NCBI GenBank assembly: GCA_958450325.1 | Contig: OY288251.1 | Location: forward strand, 17,172,976-17,236,975 | DNA: 64,000 nucleotides | Direction: 5' to 3' | From: Agrostemma githago | Lineage: Eukaryota > Streptophyta > Magnoliopsida > Caryophyllales > Caryophyllaceae | In this document: piece after piece, positions 34,141-45,330 of the stretch | Layout: each line of letters starts with the position of its first letter | Position numbering within the stretch: position 1 is the first letter of the stretch | Position numbers and translations under genes: made by a program | Notes under the pieces: generated by a model | The model's database searches: none | What the model saw: only the letters and a program-made list of their open reading frames with translations | What the model was told of the DNA's origin: nothing

Positions 34141-35834
34141 CTTTTTTTTATCTTTTTTTTTTTTGCCAGCAAAGAAAGAGCATGGAAGCATGCTAGTTTC
34201 ATAATATATTATCTAGCGAACATAAAGAACAATATAAAAAACTACTACTAATACTATAATTGCACAATAAGCATCGAATGATTGCAATGAGGTGATGGTG
34301 AATGGAAGATTGAACATGAGCGTCTTCATCCACGCTATCAACATGACTGCTGACTCCTAGATACCATCCACACATGAGTTGCACAGTGACGAGACCAAGG
34401 TGCAATTACGCTCTTACGAGAAGAACGTAAAAAGAAATGCGTGAGAGCAGAGCAACGAGGCCTGTCTCTAGTGGAGAAAAAAACTCCTACACCTTGATGA
34501 ACGAACTCTATAATCATATAGCTAATGGACCAAAAGACCGAAGCAACCTGCAGAAAGGCGAGAACAAGGACATGCCCATAACCAAACCCCTAACAAAAGT
34601 ATCCATACGAGATCGATCTATGGTCAGGTCAACCCACACTGAACACCAAAGATCCGCCAAAGAGAGGACTTTATTCTTTAGAAGAGCAACGAAGAAAATA
34701 AAGCACCAATAACAAGAAAGAACAACTACATATCCGATCATCATGGGAGAAAGCCAGCCACCAGGAACCCAGCCACAAATCAAACGCCCCAATCAACCTC
34801 AAAAGGGCACCCAAACCAAAAAACCGTCCTATAAGGCGGAACAATCCAGACAATACATCAAACACCACATTAGAAGACACACCCCGTCAAAACCGATAGA
34901 GGCGCAACCTCCAACCAAAGACCAGAAAAACAAAAAAAAAACAAAGACCAACCACTGATAAGACAAACATGCCACCCCGACAAACACGCCAACCAGACCA
35001 ACATCATTCTTTTTTTTAACTTTTCATTCTTAAAAATATTGCTCATATTTTCGAGATCGAAACACAAGGACCACCGACAAAAACCTAAGCAAAAACAACC
35101 CACCCCAACAACAACCACTAACAGATACCGGAGGGTGAGGGAAGTGGACGAGGGGAAGGGGAAACATCCACCGACAAGGGTCAAAGACAGGGAAGGGGGG
35201 GCGAAAGAGGACTTACTAAAGAGGAAGGAGACATCGGTCACTAGAGGACGAGAAAGGGGGCGAGGGGAGGGGGAAACGCCCCCGACGAACACCGACAACA
35301 AACAACCACCAAAGACAACAAAACATTTTGATTTCATTTTAAAAAACATTTTGATTTCATTTAAAAACATCAAACAAAAAGATCTTGCCAAGAAAACCAT
35401 GAACAAGAAGCATGAGCTTAAAAAACAAAAAATGAAAAGAAAACCACCGATTCATCGACATTGAAATCGGTCGATCAAAAGATCAATACTGAAAGGATAG
35501 AACACATTAAGAGAAAGAAACATCAGCGACAGTGAAGATCGGCGACGGCGAAGAGTGTCAAGGGAGGTCAGAGGATGGTCACCAAAGGACAAACACCATT
35601 AAAGGAGCCATAAAAGAAGGAAAAAGGAAACAACACATACAAAACAAAGATGGTCGAGTATGGCCACCATAGCCGACGAAGAGGGTCAGAGGAAAATCGA
35701 AGCTTAATAGTACCAAAAAGAAGGGGAGCACAAATCAAGCGGCCGGAGATAGGTCAAATACGACCCTATCTCCAGCCAGGAACGGAGATCAGGGAGGCTG
35801 AGTGGTGGTGGGGTGGGAGCAGGCTAGGATTAAT
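34141..35834 (-). mobile_element. Probable non-LTR retroposon (LINE-derived, non-coding)
   Basis: On the minus strand the segment ends in TTTGCTGGC followed by an A-rich tail (34141-34164), like a LINE or SINE 3' end. Similar sequences flank it: AATTGTAAGAAAG...CTATT at about 34117-34140 and AATTGTCAAGAAAGAACTATT at 35835-35855. These fit a diverged target-site duplication. The minus strand is G/T-rich with several frames of up to 178 codons, but I see no endonuclease, RT or RNA-binding motif. It may be a 5' LINE region joined to a tail or a non-autonomous derivative. Confidence 0.5.
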
Positions 35835-35855
35835 AATTGTCAAGAAAGAACTATT

Positions 35856-36692
35856 CAAACAATAAGATGAGGTAAGTTTCGGTACTTCACTTTTGATTCA
35901 TTTGCTACTTTGTGAGTCAAGAATTAAGTTAAAACAATAATTGGAAATGAAATACGATCAAAGTTCGAATATATACGGTGTAGACAAGCGGTAAAGAGAA
36001 AATACGCGATAAATTGTCACACATAAATACATGATGGTAAGTTGTGGACGTCACCTACCTTACCGAAATTAGCATGCTCACTAGTTTTTACAAATAAATC
36101 AAATAAGGTCTACCAACACACGTCTTGTCCAATATATTATACATGATTCCTTTTCACTGGGAGTTTTTTTTTCCTTTTTTCACACAACCAAACCCTGAGT
36201 GTATGACTGTATACCACAGGAAGAGAATAAACAACATTCGTAGGAAAAAGTCAAAATGCAAGACCAAACATCAATCATCGTCCTCCTGGATTTCTATTCC
36301 ATGACAAGTAAGAGGGATCTCCAAGGCGTCTGCATGAACAACGGTGAAATTAGTTGCTCAAAAAGGCAGAAAATTACATTGATGGACAAATACCACCTAG
36401 GTAGCATCGAGACAGACACGGAGACGTATCATAGACACAACTACACAAGGACATAAGTTCAGGGTTTGTGTCTGTCCTTACTAGACTACCATCAGTTCCA
36501 TCGTAGTAATAATCTCAACCCTTTTTAAATTCAAGGAGTAGAAAATAGTTCCCATCAATTTCGGAGAACCGTGAAACTGGGATTAGAGTAATGAAAGAAG
36601 CGCAGGCAGTGTAGCAAGTCACCTTGCTTTCTTTCAAGCAAAAGTATAAAACAGATTATGAAACGACCAAAATGAGATTGCAATTGCAGACA
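35856..36692. other. Intergenic DNA and probable 3' UTR of the ALIS gene
   Basis: There is no coding signal. The part nearest 36692 should include the 3' UTR of the minus-strand ALIS gene. A short ACCTAGGTAGCAYCGA motif with CACGGA units near 36396-36440 recurs near 43708-43750, so it is a dispersed repeat. Confidence 0.5.
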
Positions 36693-39600
36693 TTACCTTG
36701 GTTTGAATAGATATATGACGGTGAACAACAGTGCCAAAAAGAAACACAGGCCACCAACGGTGAGATAGGCGATACCCAGGAAGTCATTTTTGCCACCAAG
36801 CCAGCTAGTGGTGGAGAGTACCAACATCTTTTTACCATTGAAACTGTAAGTGTTATAGTAGTTCATCAAAGTGACTTTTATCTCATCACTCGGATTCAAA
36901 TCCTGCTCTATTCTCCCATACAATTTCCTGAAAGTAGGAAGAGCCGCAGTTCGCATCCATACTATCAGGTCCTCCTGCTGACTAAGCTGTTGCATGAAAA
37001 AATGAGCCTTGAGATTTGAGAATTAAATACTTTCAAGCAAAAAATGCATAACCAAGCACAGTAAAAAACAAGAAACCTTCTATGAAATATTTACTCTCAT
37101 TATGATGTTTATGCTATCATCATTTGACAAACAATATTGAATTTGACACAAAAAAATCAAATTTTTAAAAGTAGGAACATTATCTTTTCTATACCATATG
37201 TTCAAAACTTCCTACTTTTTTGTTTCCAAAACTTCTTCTTTGGCCCAAAATTCCTACAAGTTAGTTTTGGCCAAAATAAAATAAACGGCAAATTCCAATC
37301 ATGAATAGTCTTTTCTTGCGACTAAAACAGTTTAGGCAAACTAAAGATATTACATGATAAACATTCACTAGACAATGAATAACTCCGTAGTTTTTTTGCT
37401 GTAAAAAATGATAATATGAAGAAAAAAAGAAGTGTTGCTAAATCAAATCCGACAAATCTTACGATACATCACAGCAAATCATCCTATAGTATCCAGATAA
37501 CCCAGAATGGTGATTTGAGATAATAAAATTGGGATGGAGGTAGTACAACATCAAATCCAATAGATTATTTGCATTTTTCAGCAGAGGAGGTAGTAAACTA
37601 GTACCACATGAAAAAGAAGAAATACAATAAATCAATAATAAAAAATTAATACTCCCTCCATATTGTTGAATTAGCCCCATTGGGGTTGGGCACAAAGTTT
37701 AAGGAGTAAAAAGGTAAGGGTAAGTGTGATCATTTACTACATAATTAAAATTTAACTGTGGAAATTAAAAGCACATGCAGGGCAAGATGAGGGTAATATA
37801 GTAATATGTTATGTTAGAAATTTGCCTTATTGAGAAATGGGGCTAGCCAAAAAAATCCATATAAGGAAAGTGGGGCTAATTCAAGAATATGGAGGGAGTA
37901 ACAATCTTAGTCTCTAACGATTTTGGTTCACGTAACATGAATCAGCACGACGAAATAAATAATAAGTGTGGTGAACCAGATAGAGAAGTACGATAAAAAA
38001 GAGTGAAATGTATAAACTTAATAATGAGTGATTATTCCCTGCCGATGAAAACAATAAGTTAATAAAACTTACTGGTATGTTTTCGTTCAAAGTAGCACCA
38101 CCCTTAATACCGCCACTTTGGAAGTTCTTGGGATAGACATCCTTCCCAAATTTGTGATCACGGTCACTCTTCCATGAAATATCCGTCTTGTTGACCGTTA
38201 GATTTTTATTACCCAAAGCAAAACTATAGGTATCATTGAACAAGCTCCAAGCAATGAGACCACAAGGCACAATTGGCTTATTTCCATTCATATCTTCGGG
38301 TTGACACGTACTTACATCACTCTCATGTTTCTTACTCCTCAACTGCTGATCACTGCGGCTTTTCACATACCTGCATGAACCAAGAGAGAATCCTATTAGG
38401 ATGCTCCCGCTATGTTACATACCCCAATTACTTAAAAAGGAATTTCATTTCACCATTATGTTAACTTCCTAGAGAAAAATGCAGATATTATGCCATAACA
38501 ACCAATACTTGGAAAATATTGCCGTAATTCTGTGAGTATTTACACATCTTAGTATGTACAATACCCCTATTACTTAAAAAGTAATTTCATTTCACCATTA
38601 TGTCAACTTCCTACAGAAAAATGCAGATATTATGCCGTAACAACAAATACTTGGAAAGTATTGCCGTAATTCTGTGAGTATTTACACATCTTAGTATGTA
38701 CAATCCGCTCCTTCGTAAAAATAAATATGTGGAAACATGTTTATTTGCAATGTGGGGAGAAAATGAGGGCCTAAAAGGTACAATATATCCTAAAACATTG
38801 GGAAATCAACTCTTAAATATCATATTTATAGAAGCGAAAAAGAAATGTATGTGGTAAATGTTTTGGAAATTCCGGCCGCATTACTATCCATGTTACATAC
38901 ACAACACTCACAACACCAATATTTCACAACCTTGACCGCATTTGTAACTGATACCATGATTTTATACCATCATGAAGTGATGTTGGCAAGCATCTAGCCT
39001 ATCAAGGCTTAAGAGAGCAAATTAGACATCGAAAACAGGTTCTTGCTCTATACTATCAAATGGTATGTGTTTAATTTTAAAAAAATAGTAACGTAGGGGA
39101 TGGGACACTCCAGAGAAGGATAACACAAACTATTCAGGCAAACCAATCAAATGAAATGAAGTTCCCCATATCATGCACAAGTTTTCTCGACATTTTGGCC
39201 TTACGATTATTGGTTTTATCTATCATATTAAAACTAATACTCTCATATCAGCAGGTAATATAAGGTCCTGGAATTAATTAAACTTAGAGGCGTACAAAAA
39301 TTGCACTCCAGTGAATCACAGTGGGTCCATTGGTAGATAATGAAAAGTCATACTATAAATAGGACAATCCCAGAAAAAAAATTCTCTCAACATTATTACG
39401 TGCCTGCGATGATTTTGATAGAAATTGTCGAGCTGGTAATAAATGTAGATAGGCGCTTTCATGTGCTTTTTTACCTGCCATAAAAAAGATTAAGTATATA
39501 AATTGCTAATTGGAGCAAAAGCTAGAACAGAAGGTAAACACTAGACACTGGGACAGTTGTGTAGAAGCTCACTGTTAGTGTCCTAGTGCAAGTTTTATCT

Positions 39601-41480
39601 TCCGATCCCTGTATAAATTTGATCTTATCACTTTTGGTTCCAGTTACACATGCATCATCATATCGGTCGACAACTTCAACTACCTGAAAGGCAATAGACA
39701 AAAAATCACCAGCAGCCACATAGAAATAACTACTCTAAACAAAATACAATCAAATTTTCTCTTTCAAGGGATCTGGGAAATGTTGAATATAAACAGAAGA
39801 TCAGTCTGTGACATACATCACGAGATGCAAAGAGTGAAGCAACTCCGATAGGAATAAATATCACGCTGACGACCATGAATGCTGAAATTACCTGTACACG
39901 AATGAAAGAATAAAAGTTAATATGCTTGGAAAAAAGTAACGTTAAAGAAGTAGCAATAAAAACATGGAGCAGAATTTATTTCCCATACCCAACGGGGAGT
40001 TAAAATTGGTTTGCATGCTGGAAGTTCCTGCTGAGTGAACCTTGAATCTGGAACATCAAACAAGTAGTGACAGTTAAGGCAGATTTCTACAATATTACAA
40101 AGAATATGGAGAGATAGACAACATGGTGAGGAGATGTAATAATAGCTAGCTTAAAACAATGATACCAAATTATAGGCCACAACAATGCATCGTGACTGTT
40201 CAGGACATTTCGCACGCTTCCTCAACCACGTATTTTAGGTAAGGTCGGTCTTTTTACCAGTTGGAAGGTAAATATTATATTGAAGCAAAGAATTCAAAGA
40301 CCCTGATAGAAAATGGTATTTAAGACCACGTCTAAAGTTGAGGATCCGTTTACTAACACTGGTGCAAGCATAGGATTACAATCTCGGTCTGTTACTTGAT
40401 CCCAGTACCCGTTGCCATGGTTTAATTTAAATGTTTTCACTGTAAATGACAATCATTCAGTTTTATTTGATCATAGTAACCATTTGACCTACACATAAAT
40501 TCTCTCCTATCAAGCATAGACACTTTCTAATAACATGTTATTGCTCGCCATTGACAAAGACATTGTTTAGATAGAAAATGAGAGGAAGTGGAGGGGAATA
40601 GAGAGGAGAATAAAATTAACCCTAATGGAGAAATTGATCTTCCATTACCTATAGGTCTCCTCATCTCCATTTTGCTCACTAAACAAAAGTAGTCACTACC
40701 CTCCAGTTCCATCCACTCTATGTTCCTCCGCCTCTTCTAATTACCACGCATACCCATGTCCAAACACATGACACCTTGAACATGGGTATTACACGTTGAC
40801 TCAACATTTCAAACCAAAATATGCCGAAATTTATAAAAATAGTCGACTCTAACACTTGGATACTCATTAGTATCATACCAGATACTTCTTCTAAACAAGT
40901 CTGAGCAACCTAGAATCGAGTTACCCATACAAAGCACATGGTATTAAGTAGAACCTTTTATCTACCATTTTTCTCCAAATCTTGAAATAGAATCCCAGTT
41001 GACAGTCCATCTATTCCTTAAAATTGCGAGGGAGAGATCATCGACCTAAATGAAAATCCCCCTCCTCAAACAGCACTGGCACAATAACATTTTGCTTCAA
41101 CAAGCGAGCAAGAGTAAGAGTGATCTAACCACTCTAAGATCAATCATTGCTACTAGATTTCAAACTCCCCTAAACAAAAACACAGCTTCAAACATTAAAA
41201 AAAAAAAAACATGCATCTAACTATTCCCTAATAGAATAAACAATGATCAGTAGCGAAACAACTCAATAACATTAACAAACAAACATGATAGAATAGTCGA
41301 GTCGATAGTAGAATAATACTCCCGATTGCCCCGTTTGATTAAAATGGGGCGATCTTTTTGGGACGGAGGTAGTACTGGAAAAGAAGGAAGGGAGGAAATA
41401 CATTTGGGGCGCTTGGAATTTCTGCGAGCAGCAGAAGGATCAGCAGAACCCCCAGAGCTTGATGCAGGGTTTGAACTCAT
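36693..41480 (-). CDS. ALA-interacting subunit (CDC50/LEM3 family), seven exons
   Basis: Exons on the minus strand: 41402-41480, 39989-40047, 39817-39891, 39573-39683, 39404-39474, 38073-38370 and 36693-36986, giving 328 residues and a stop. ALIS proteins are beta subunits of P4-ATPase lipid flippases; they are needed for the pump to leave the ER and for its activity. Visible features are an N-terminal MSSNPASSS start, TM1 at about residues 47-68 (AFMVVSVIFIPIGVASLFA), a lumenal domain with conserved Cys (DDACVTG, CTRTL, STCQPED, IVPCGLIAWSLFNDTY), possible N-glycosylation (NLT, NKT), and TM2 at about 301-325 before KPR. The start was set by family resemblance; an in-frame ATG eight codons upstream also exists. 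All introns are GT-AG except the fifth, which appears to be GC-AG. The frame is intact. Confidence 0.93.
37652..37898. mobile_element. Stowaway-type MITE in ALIS intron 6 (247 bp)
   Basis: The ends CTCCCTCCATATTSTTGAAT match over 28 bp with one mismatch, and TA flanks both sides (37650-37651 and 37899-37900). It lies wholly in the intron between exons 6 and 7, so it should not affect the protein. Confidence 0.9.
38420..38703. repeat. 142-bp tandem duplication in ALIS intron 5
   Basis: Copies 38420-38561 and 38562-38703 differ at a handful of positions. Each runs from TACCCC through ATTTCATTTCACCATTATG to AGTATGTACAA. It is intronic and non-coding, a fairly recent local duplication. Confidence 0.9.
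39402..39403 (-). other. Probable GC donor splice site, ALIS intron 5
   Basis: The minus strand reads CATCGCAG|GCACGT. Joining here to the acceptor at 38370/38371 keeps the conserved NHRRYVKSRS reading. A GT a few bases downstream would change the frame or add residues. Plant GC-AG introns usually have AG|GC context, as here. Confidence 0.7.
41319..41372. mobile_element. Stowaway MITE remnant in ALIS intron 1 (54 bp)
   Basis: The right end is the complement of CTACCTCCGTCCCAAAAAGA. The left end, CTCCCGATTGCCCCGTTT, fits a terminal repeat with an internal deletion. TA lies on both sides. It looks like a collapsed MITE. Confidence 0.5.
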
Positions 41481-42845
41481 CAGGCGGATGAAAAACAAAA
41501 TCAATCAAGGAATCCCTAAAGTTGGATTGGAGAGAGAAGAGAGAGATTTAAGGAAGGGGGGTTTTCCGATTCATTCGTCTGTAAATAGCGTATGTGTTAG
41601 ATTGATTGTGTTGACTTTGGAAAAGTATGATGATAAATAGTTAAGAACTAAGAAGAGGAATTAAAGAGTCGTGAGAGACGGCGAATAAGGAAGGAAGGAA
41701 GGAAGGAAGGGTTAAGGACTTCAGACTTGGGCGTCGTCTGGAAGGAGAAGGAGAAGGAAGGTGGGAAGATCGGGAAGATGAAGTTAGATGAGTAGCTCAC
41801 CCCACAGGTCAAAGTATCTAATTTTTGGTAGTAACAGTCACGTCTCCCCCCACCTACTCTTACTCTTATCCTTCACAAAATGTTTAACCTTCCCAATTTC
41901 CCATAAGACTAGGATTAATGGGGTGGAAAAAAGGTGGAAGATGGAGGATAAATTAATAATAAAAAATTTAGACCCTAACTCATTTTGCTCAACATTTGGT
42001 CTAAATAGGACCTCTCTCACCTTATTGTTAACCTTGATACTTGGCATCTTGTAATTGGTTTTAATTTTTTGTATTTGTTATAAACTTTAAAATGAATATA
42101 TTTAAAACCTACTTTATTAAAATAAAATAAAAAATTCACCAATAATCATATTTTTTCATGCTCTATAAATAGACACCAACTTTGATATACTTTTACTTAT
42201 AATTTTTTTTACTCTATATAATTTGACAACCGTAATTAGCTACTTATATATTTGTCTCTTTTTTTATAATAAAAAAAATTATGTTTTTTTAAAAAATAAT
42301 AAAAATGTAAATTCGTAAAAAGTAATATTTTCCATTAACGTAAATATATAACCGACTTCGTAAAATAATTATTGATTGTTCAATAAAATGATTTTTAAAT
42401 TTAGATGGGAAAAATAATAAAGAATATGTAGGACCATGGTGAAAGAAAGGTGTGAATAAAGGTAGGAAAGTTATCGTGGGTTTGATAAGTTGGGTTGTAA
42501 ATAAAGAAGAATATAATATAGGGTAGACCTTGGTGAACAACACCAAGGGATAAACATGGTCTAATGCATGCTAAGCAGACCTCGCACATGGGTCAGGTTC
42601 GGGTCAGTTAGTTTCGGGTTATAGAATTTGGGTTGACTTTGGATCAGGTCGGGTCTTTTTCGGGTTTGTTATTTTAAACTTTTTTGGGATATCAATTCGT
42701 TTTTTATAATTATAATAATACTAGTCGGGTCAGTTTTGGGTTAGCCCAGTTCAATTCGGGTTACGGGTTAACCTCATGTCTTTAGTTCGGGTGTCGGGTC
42801 GGATTTGGGTTAACTTATTCGAGTCGTCAGTTCTAATGCTAAGTA
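41481..42845 (-). promoter_or_regulatory. Upstream region of the ALIS gene
   Basis: The minus strand is CT-rich for about 300 bp above the start codon, with a (CCTT)6 tract, as in many plant 5' UTRs. No clear TATA box was identified. Further up the DNA becomes AT-rich and holds a GGGTCGGGTTCGGG-like dispersed repeat (about 42585-42830). The transcription start could not be placed. Confidence 0.4.
41687..41710 (+). repeat. (AAGG)6 microsatellite in the ALIS 5' region
   Basis: Six perfect AAGG units lie about 210 bp upstream of the ATG. They read CCTT on the gene's strand, so the tract probably lies in or near the 5' UTR. Confidence 0.85.
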
Positions 42846-43707
42846 CTCCCTACCATCCAATCCAAGTTTTACTATAAATGACCATCCAATTAAACTTTTA
42901 CATTCCATTTACGGCAAAAAAAATTTACAATACAATCCCCATAACTAGGGGTGAGTAAGAATAGACGATACGGTTTTATTATATGTATACGATACGGTAT
43001 ACACTTTCAATCATACGAATTTCTGGATATACGATACGATTTTCCTTAAAATCGTAGCGGATATGTATCGGGAAAATTTGAAGCCGGATATCCGGTATCT
43101 TAAAAAAAATTAAAAATATAATCTTAATATAAATTGTACAATACAGATTCAAATCTCACAAATTATTTTCTAAGGTCAAAAACAAAACTATTAGTGAATT
43201 TATGATGATATTAGGTAATGAAACATAATATTTTGCTAGAATAATGGTACCGTAAGACATATGTACCATATTTTTTTGAGCTTTTTTTTAATGTATTTTT
43301 CTTATACTAATTTATATAAAAGGTAACATTACTTAAAATCAATTAACTACACTTAATTAAAAATGAAAATTTGTTTTTAAAAATAGAAAAAAAAATAAAC
43401 GGATACTGGATATTCGATATTCGGATATATGAAGAAGGAAAAAAAACATATCGGATATGGATCAGAAAAATTTTGATTTTTAAAACCGAATATCCGATAC
43501 GATTTACAAAACCGGATCAGATATCCGATTTTGCTCAGCCTTCTCATAACCTTTCTCTATGTAAACAAAATGTCATTACTTTTTACACACTTTCATTTAG
43601 GTGGACTCATAAAACCATTTGATTTACCAATAATACCTTTACTTTTGACCTCATTCTATAAATTTTGTGAAACATTCTAGGTAAACCATGGATTGGATGG
43701 GAGGGAG
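42846..43707. mobile_element. Stowaway-type MITE split by a second MITE
   Basis: The ends CTCCCTACCATCCAATCCA and CTCCCTCCCATCCAATCCA are inverted, flanked by TA at 42844-42845 and 43708-43709. Removing the nested element at 42946-43542 leaves about 260 bp, the usual Stowaway size. Confidence 0.8.
42946..43542. mobile_element. hAT-type MITE nested in the Stowaway MITE (597 bp)
   Basis: Flanks CCCATAAC (42938-42945) and CTCATAAC (43543-43550) form an 8-bp target duplication with one mismatch. The ends TAGGGGTGAGTAAGAATAGA and the complement of AAGGCTGAGCAAAATCGGAT are similar inverted repeats. The body has many inverted GGATATCCG-like motifs and no coding capacity. Confidence 0.65.
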
Positions 43708-43709
43708 TA

Positions 43710-43902
43710 CCTAGGTAGCACCGACACTAGCACGGATAATGACACGGAAATGTGTCCGACACGTGACACGACGTTCTAAATTTTATATGGCACGGATACG
43801 ACAGAAAAAAAAAAATCAATATACATATTTAATTAAACAAATAGAATTTGAAGATTTCATAGCTAAAATATAGGATTGGTTACTTACATATTTACTTACG
43901 CT
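43710..43902. other. Short intergenic segment with CACGGA-type repeat
   Basis: It carries ACCTAGGTAGCACCGAC plus several CACGG and GACACG motifs, similar to 36396-36440. No gene is seen. Confidence 0.4.
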
Positions 43903-44131
43903 AAGATGGTGGCTAGAATTAGAGGTTGGGGAATCAGAAAGTAGAGTTATGGGGGGCGATTGGTGCTTGTTAAATCTATTTTAACACAACTTCATTCTTA
44001 TTGGGCTCGTATTTTCTTGATTCCTGCAGGCATAATAAAGAAAGTGGAGGGGATTTGCCGCAACTATTTATGGACTGGCAGTGAGAGTTTCTCTAGAATA
44101 CTGTTGGTGTCGTGGTCTAAATGTTGCACTG
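43903..44131 (+). pseudogene. LINE (L1-type) reverse transcriptase fragment
   Basis: The plus strand encodes a piece resembling the end of plant L1 RT and the region after it (ARIRGWGIRK, stop, SYGGRLVLVKSIL, QLHSYWARIFLIP, NYLWTG). The stop at 43957-43959 sits where plant LINEs usually have the Leu of KLSYAGR. It is a dead fragment; both sides run into other repeats, with an LTR-like element cutting it at about 44131. Confidence 0.75.
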
Positions 44132-45154
44132 ATGATGGAAGGATTCGTCGTGAATCCCGCCGATCAAATAAACCAACTAACCTAGGCTTGGTATCAAGGG
44201 TAAGTTGGGTCAAAATCCTCATGGACGGTAAGTCGGACTAAGGTGAGCTACGGTTCTAGACTAGGTTCAAGCAAAACAAGGGTGATTGACCAAGGTTGAC
44301 TAATACATGACTAAACTAGAGTCTAAAACACGAAATAAGAAGGCAAAGCAAACGACTAATGATAAATGAAAGCGAGGTAAATCAATAAGAGCGAAACTAG
44401 GGCTAGGTCGGGTTCATGGATGCCAAGAAAATTCAAAGGGGAAACGAGGTTTCTAGCATGTTTTCGTAGCCTAGGTTACATTCGGGCTCTCGCTACTTAA
44501 ACGGTCTAGGGGTCTCCTCACCACGCTCTCGCTCCTAGTAGAGGAACCCAAACCCAACACCAAACAAGAACATACAAGAGAAGAAGCAAGAAAAACAAGA
44601 AATGATCATCTCAAGTCTCACAAGCATTTCATCAAACATGTAGAGTGCAAAGCATTAGGAAACAACAAAAACAACAACTAACATCACCTATCTCACCCTA
44701 ATCATCTCTAATCACACCCAATCCCCCTACTAACCCTAGTGGAAAACTACTCACACATAATTAAATTAAAACTAACATTAACTAGAGAAACAAACACAAG
44801 AACAACCTCATTCATTATGAAGAACAAACAAAGAGAAACAACAAGCAATAGATAAAAATGTAAACTTTACTAACTATGAAAGATTAAAGGAAAAGAGAGA
44901 AGAATTTTTTTACCAACTAGAAAGGAAATGGAAAGATGAACACTTGCATAAAAGAAAACCCAAATACATCCAGCAAGGTTGTCAATCTTGATAGAATCTT
45001 CAAGAATTCCAATAATACAAGAGTAACTAACTAGATTAAGGCTTAATAGAAGAGTAATTAAGGAGAGATTAAGTTAATCTACACTAATCTAAGCTAATTT
45101 AATCTAAAGTAGTCTAGGGTTTTGTGAATCCCTTAAAACAATACAAGAGGGAGG

Positions 45155-45162
45155 TATATATA
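45155..45162 (-). promoter_or_regulatory. TATA box of LTR-like element copy 2
   Basis: The minus strand reads TATATATA after CCC, about 64 bp from the nearest palindrome centre. That matches the 65 bp seen in copy 1. Confidence 0.55.
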
Positions 45163-45216
45163 GGGTTCCATGGGTAAGGGAGGCGAAAGAAGTGAAATCG
45201 AGCAGAACTGGGTCCT

Positions 45217-45318
45217 TGCCGGCCGGGAAGGAGGTCATCCCGGTCGGAAAGGTGATGATCCCGGCCGGGACCAACCTCCAGTAACTTGTTTCCTCTCGTC
45301 TTTTCATCCCGGGCGTGA
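45217..45318 (-). promoter_or_regulatory. GC-rich palindrome array, copy 2
   Basis: TCCCGGCCGGGA-type sites are centred at about 45222.5, 45243.5, 45264.5 and, degenerate, 45312.5. Spacings are 21, 21 and 48 bp. One site fewer than in copy 1. Confidence 0.55.
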
Positions 45319-45330
45319 TGGGTCCTTCCC

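Larger units (their letters stand above)
44132..45330 (-). mobile_element. LTR-like element with GC-rich palindromes, copy 2, truncated
   Basis: On the minus strand it parallels the insertion at 51066-52691: a palindrome array, a TATA box at 45155-45162, a leader with AACCCTAG and GATTGACAACCTTG, and an end GGCGGGATTCACGACGAATC. The part upstream of the array is missing where the TGTAATCC LTR fragment begins at 45331. No coding capacity is seen. It behaves like a solo LTR or a terminal-repeat derivative; the family is not identified. Confidence 0.55.

Noticed and set aside
34437..35464. Several frames of 70-180 codons on both strands as genes
   Set aside because: Composition-driven frames in a G/T-rich retroposon body; no domain or splice pattern was recognised.
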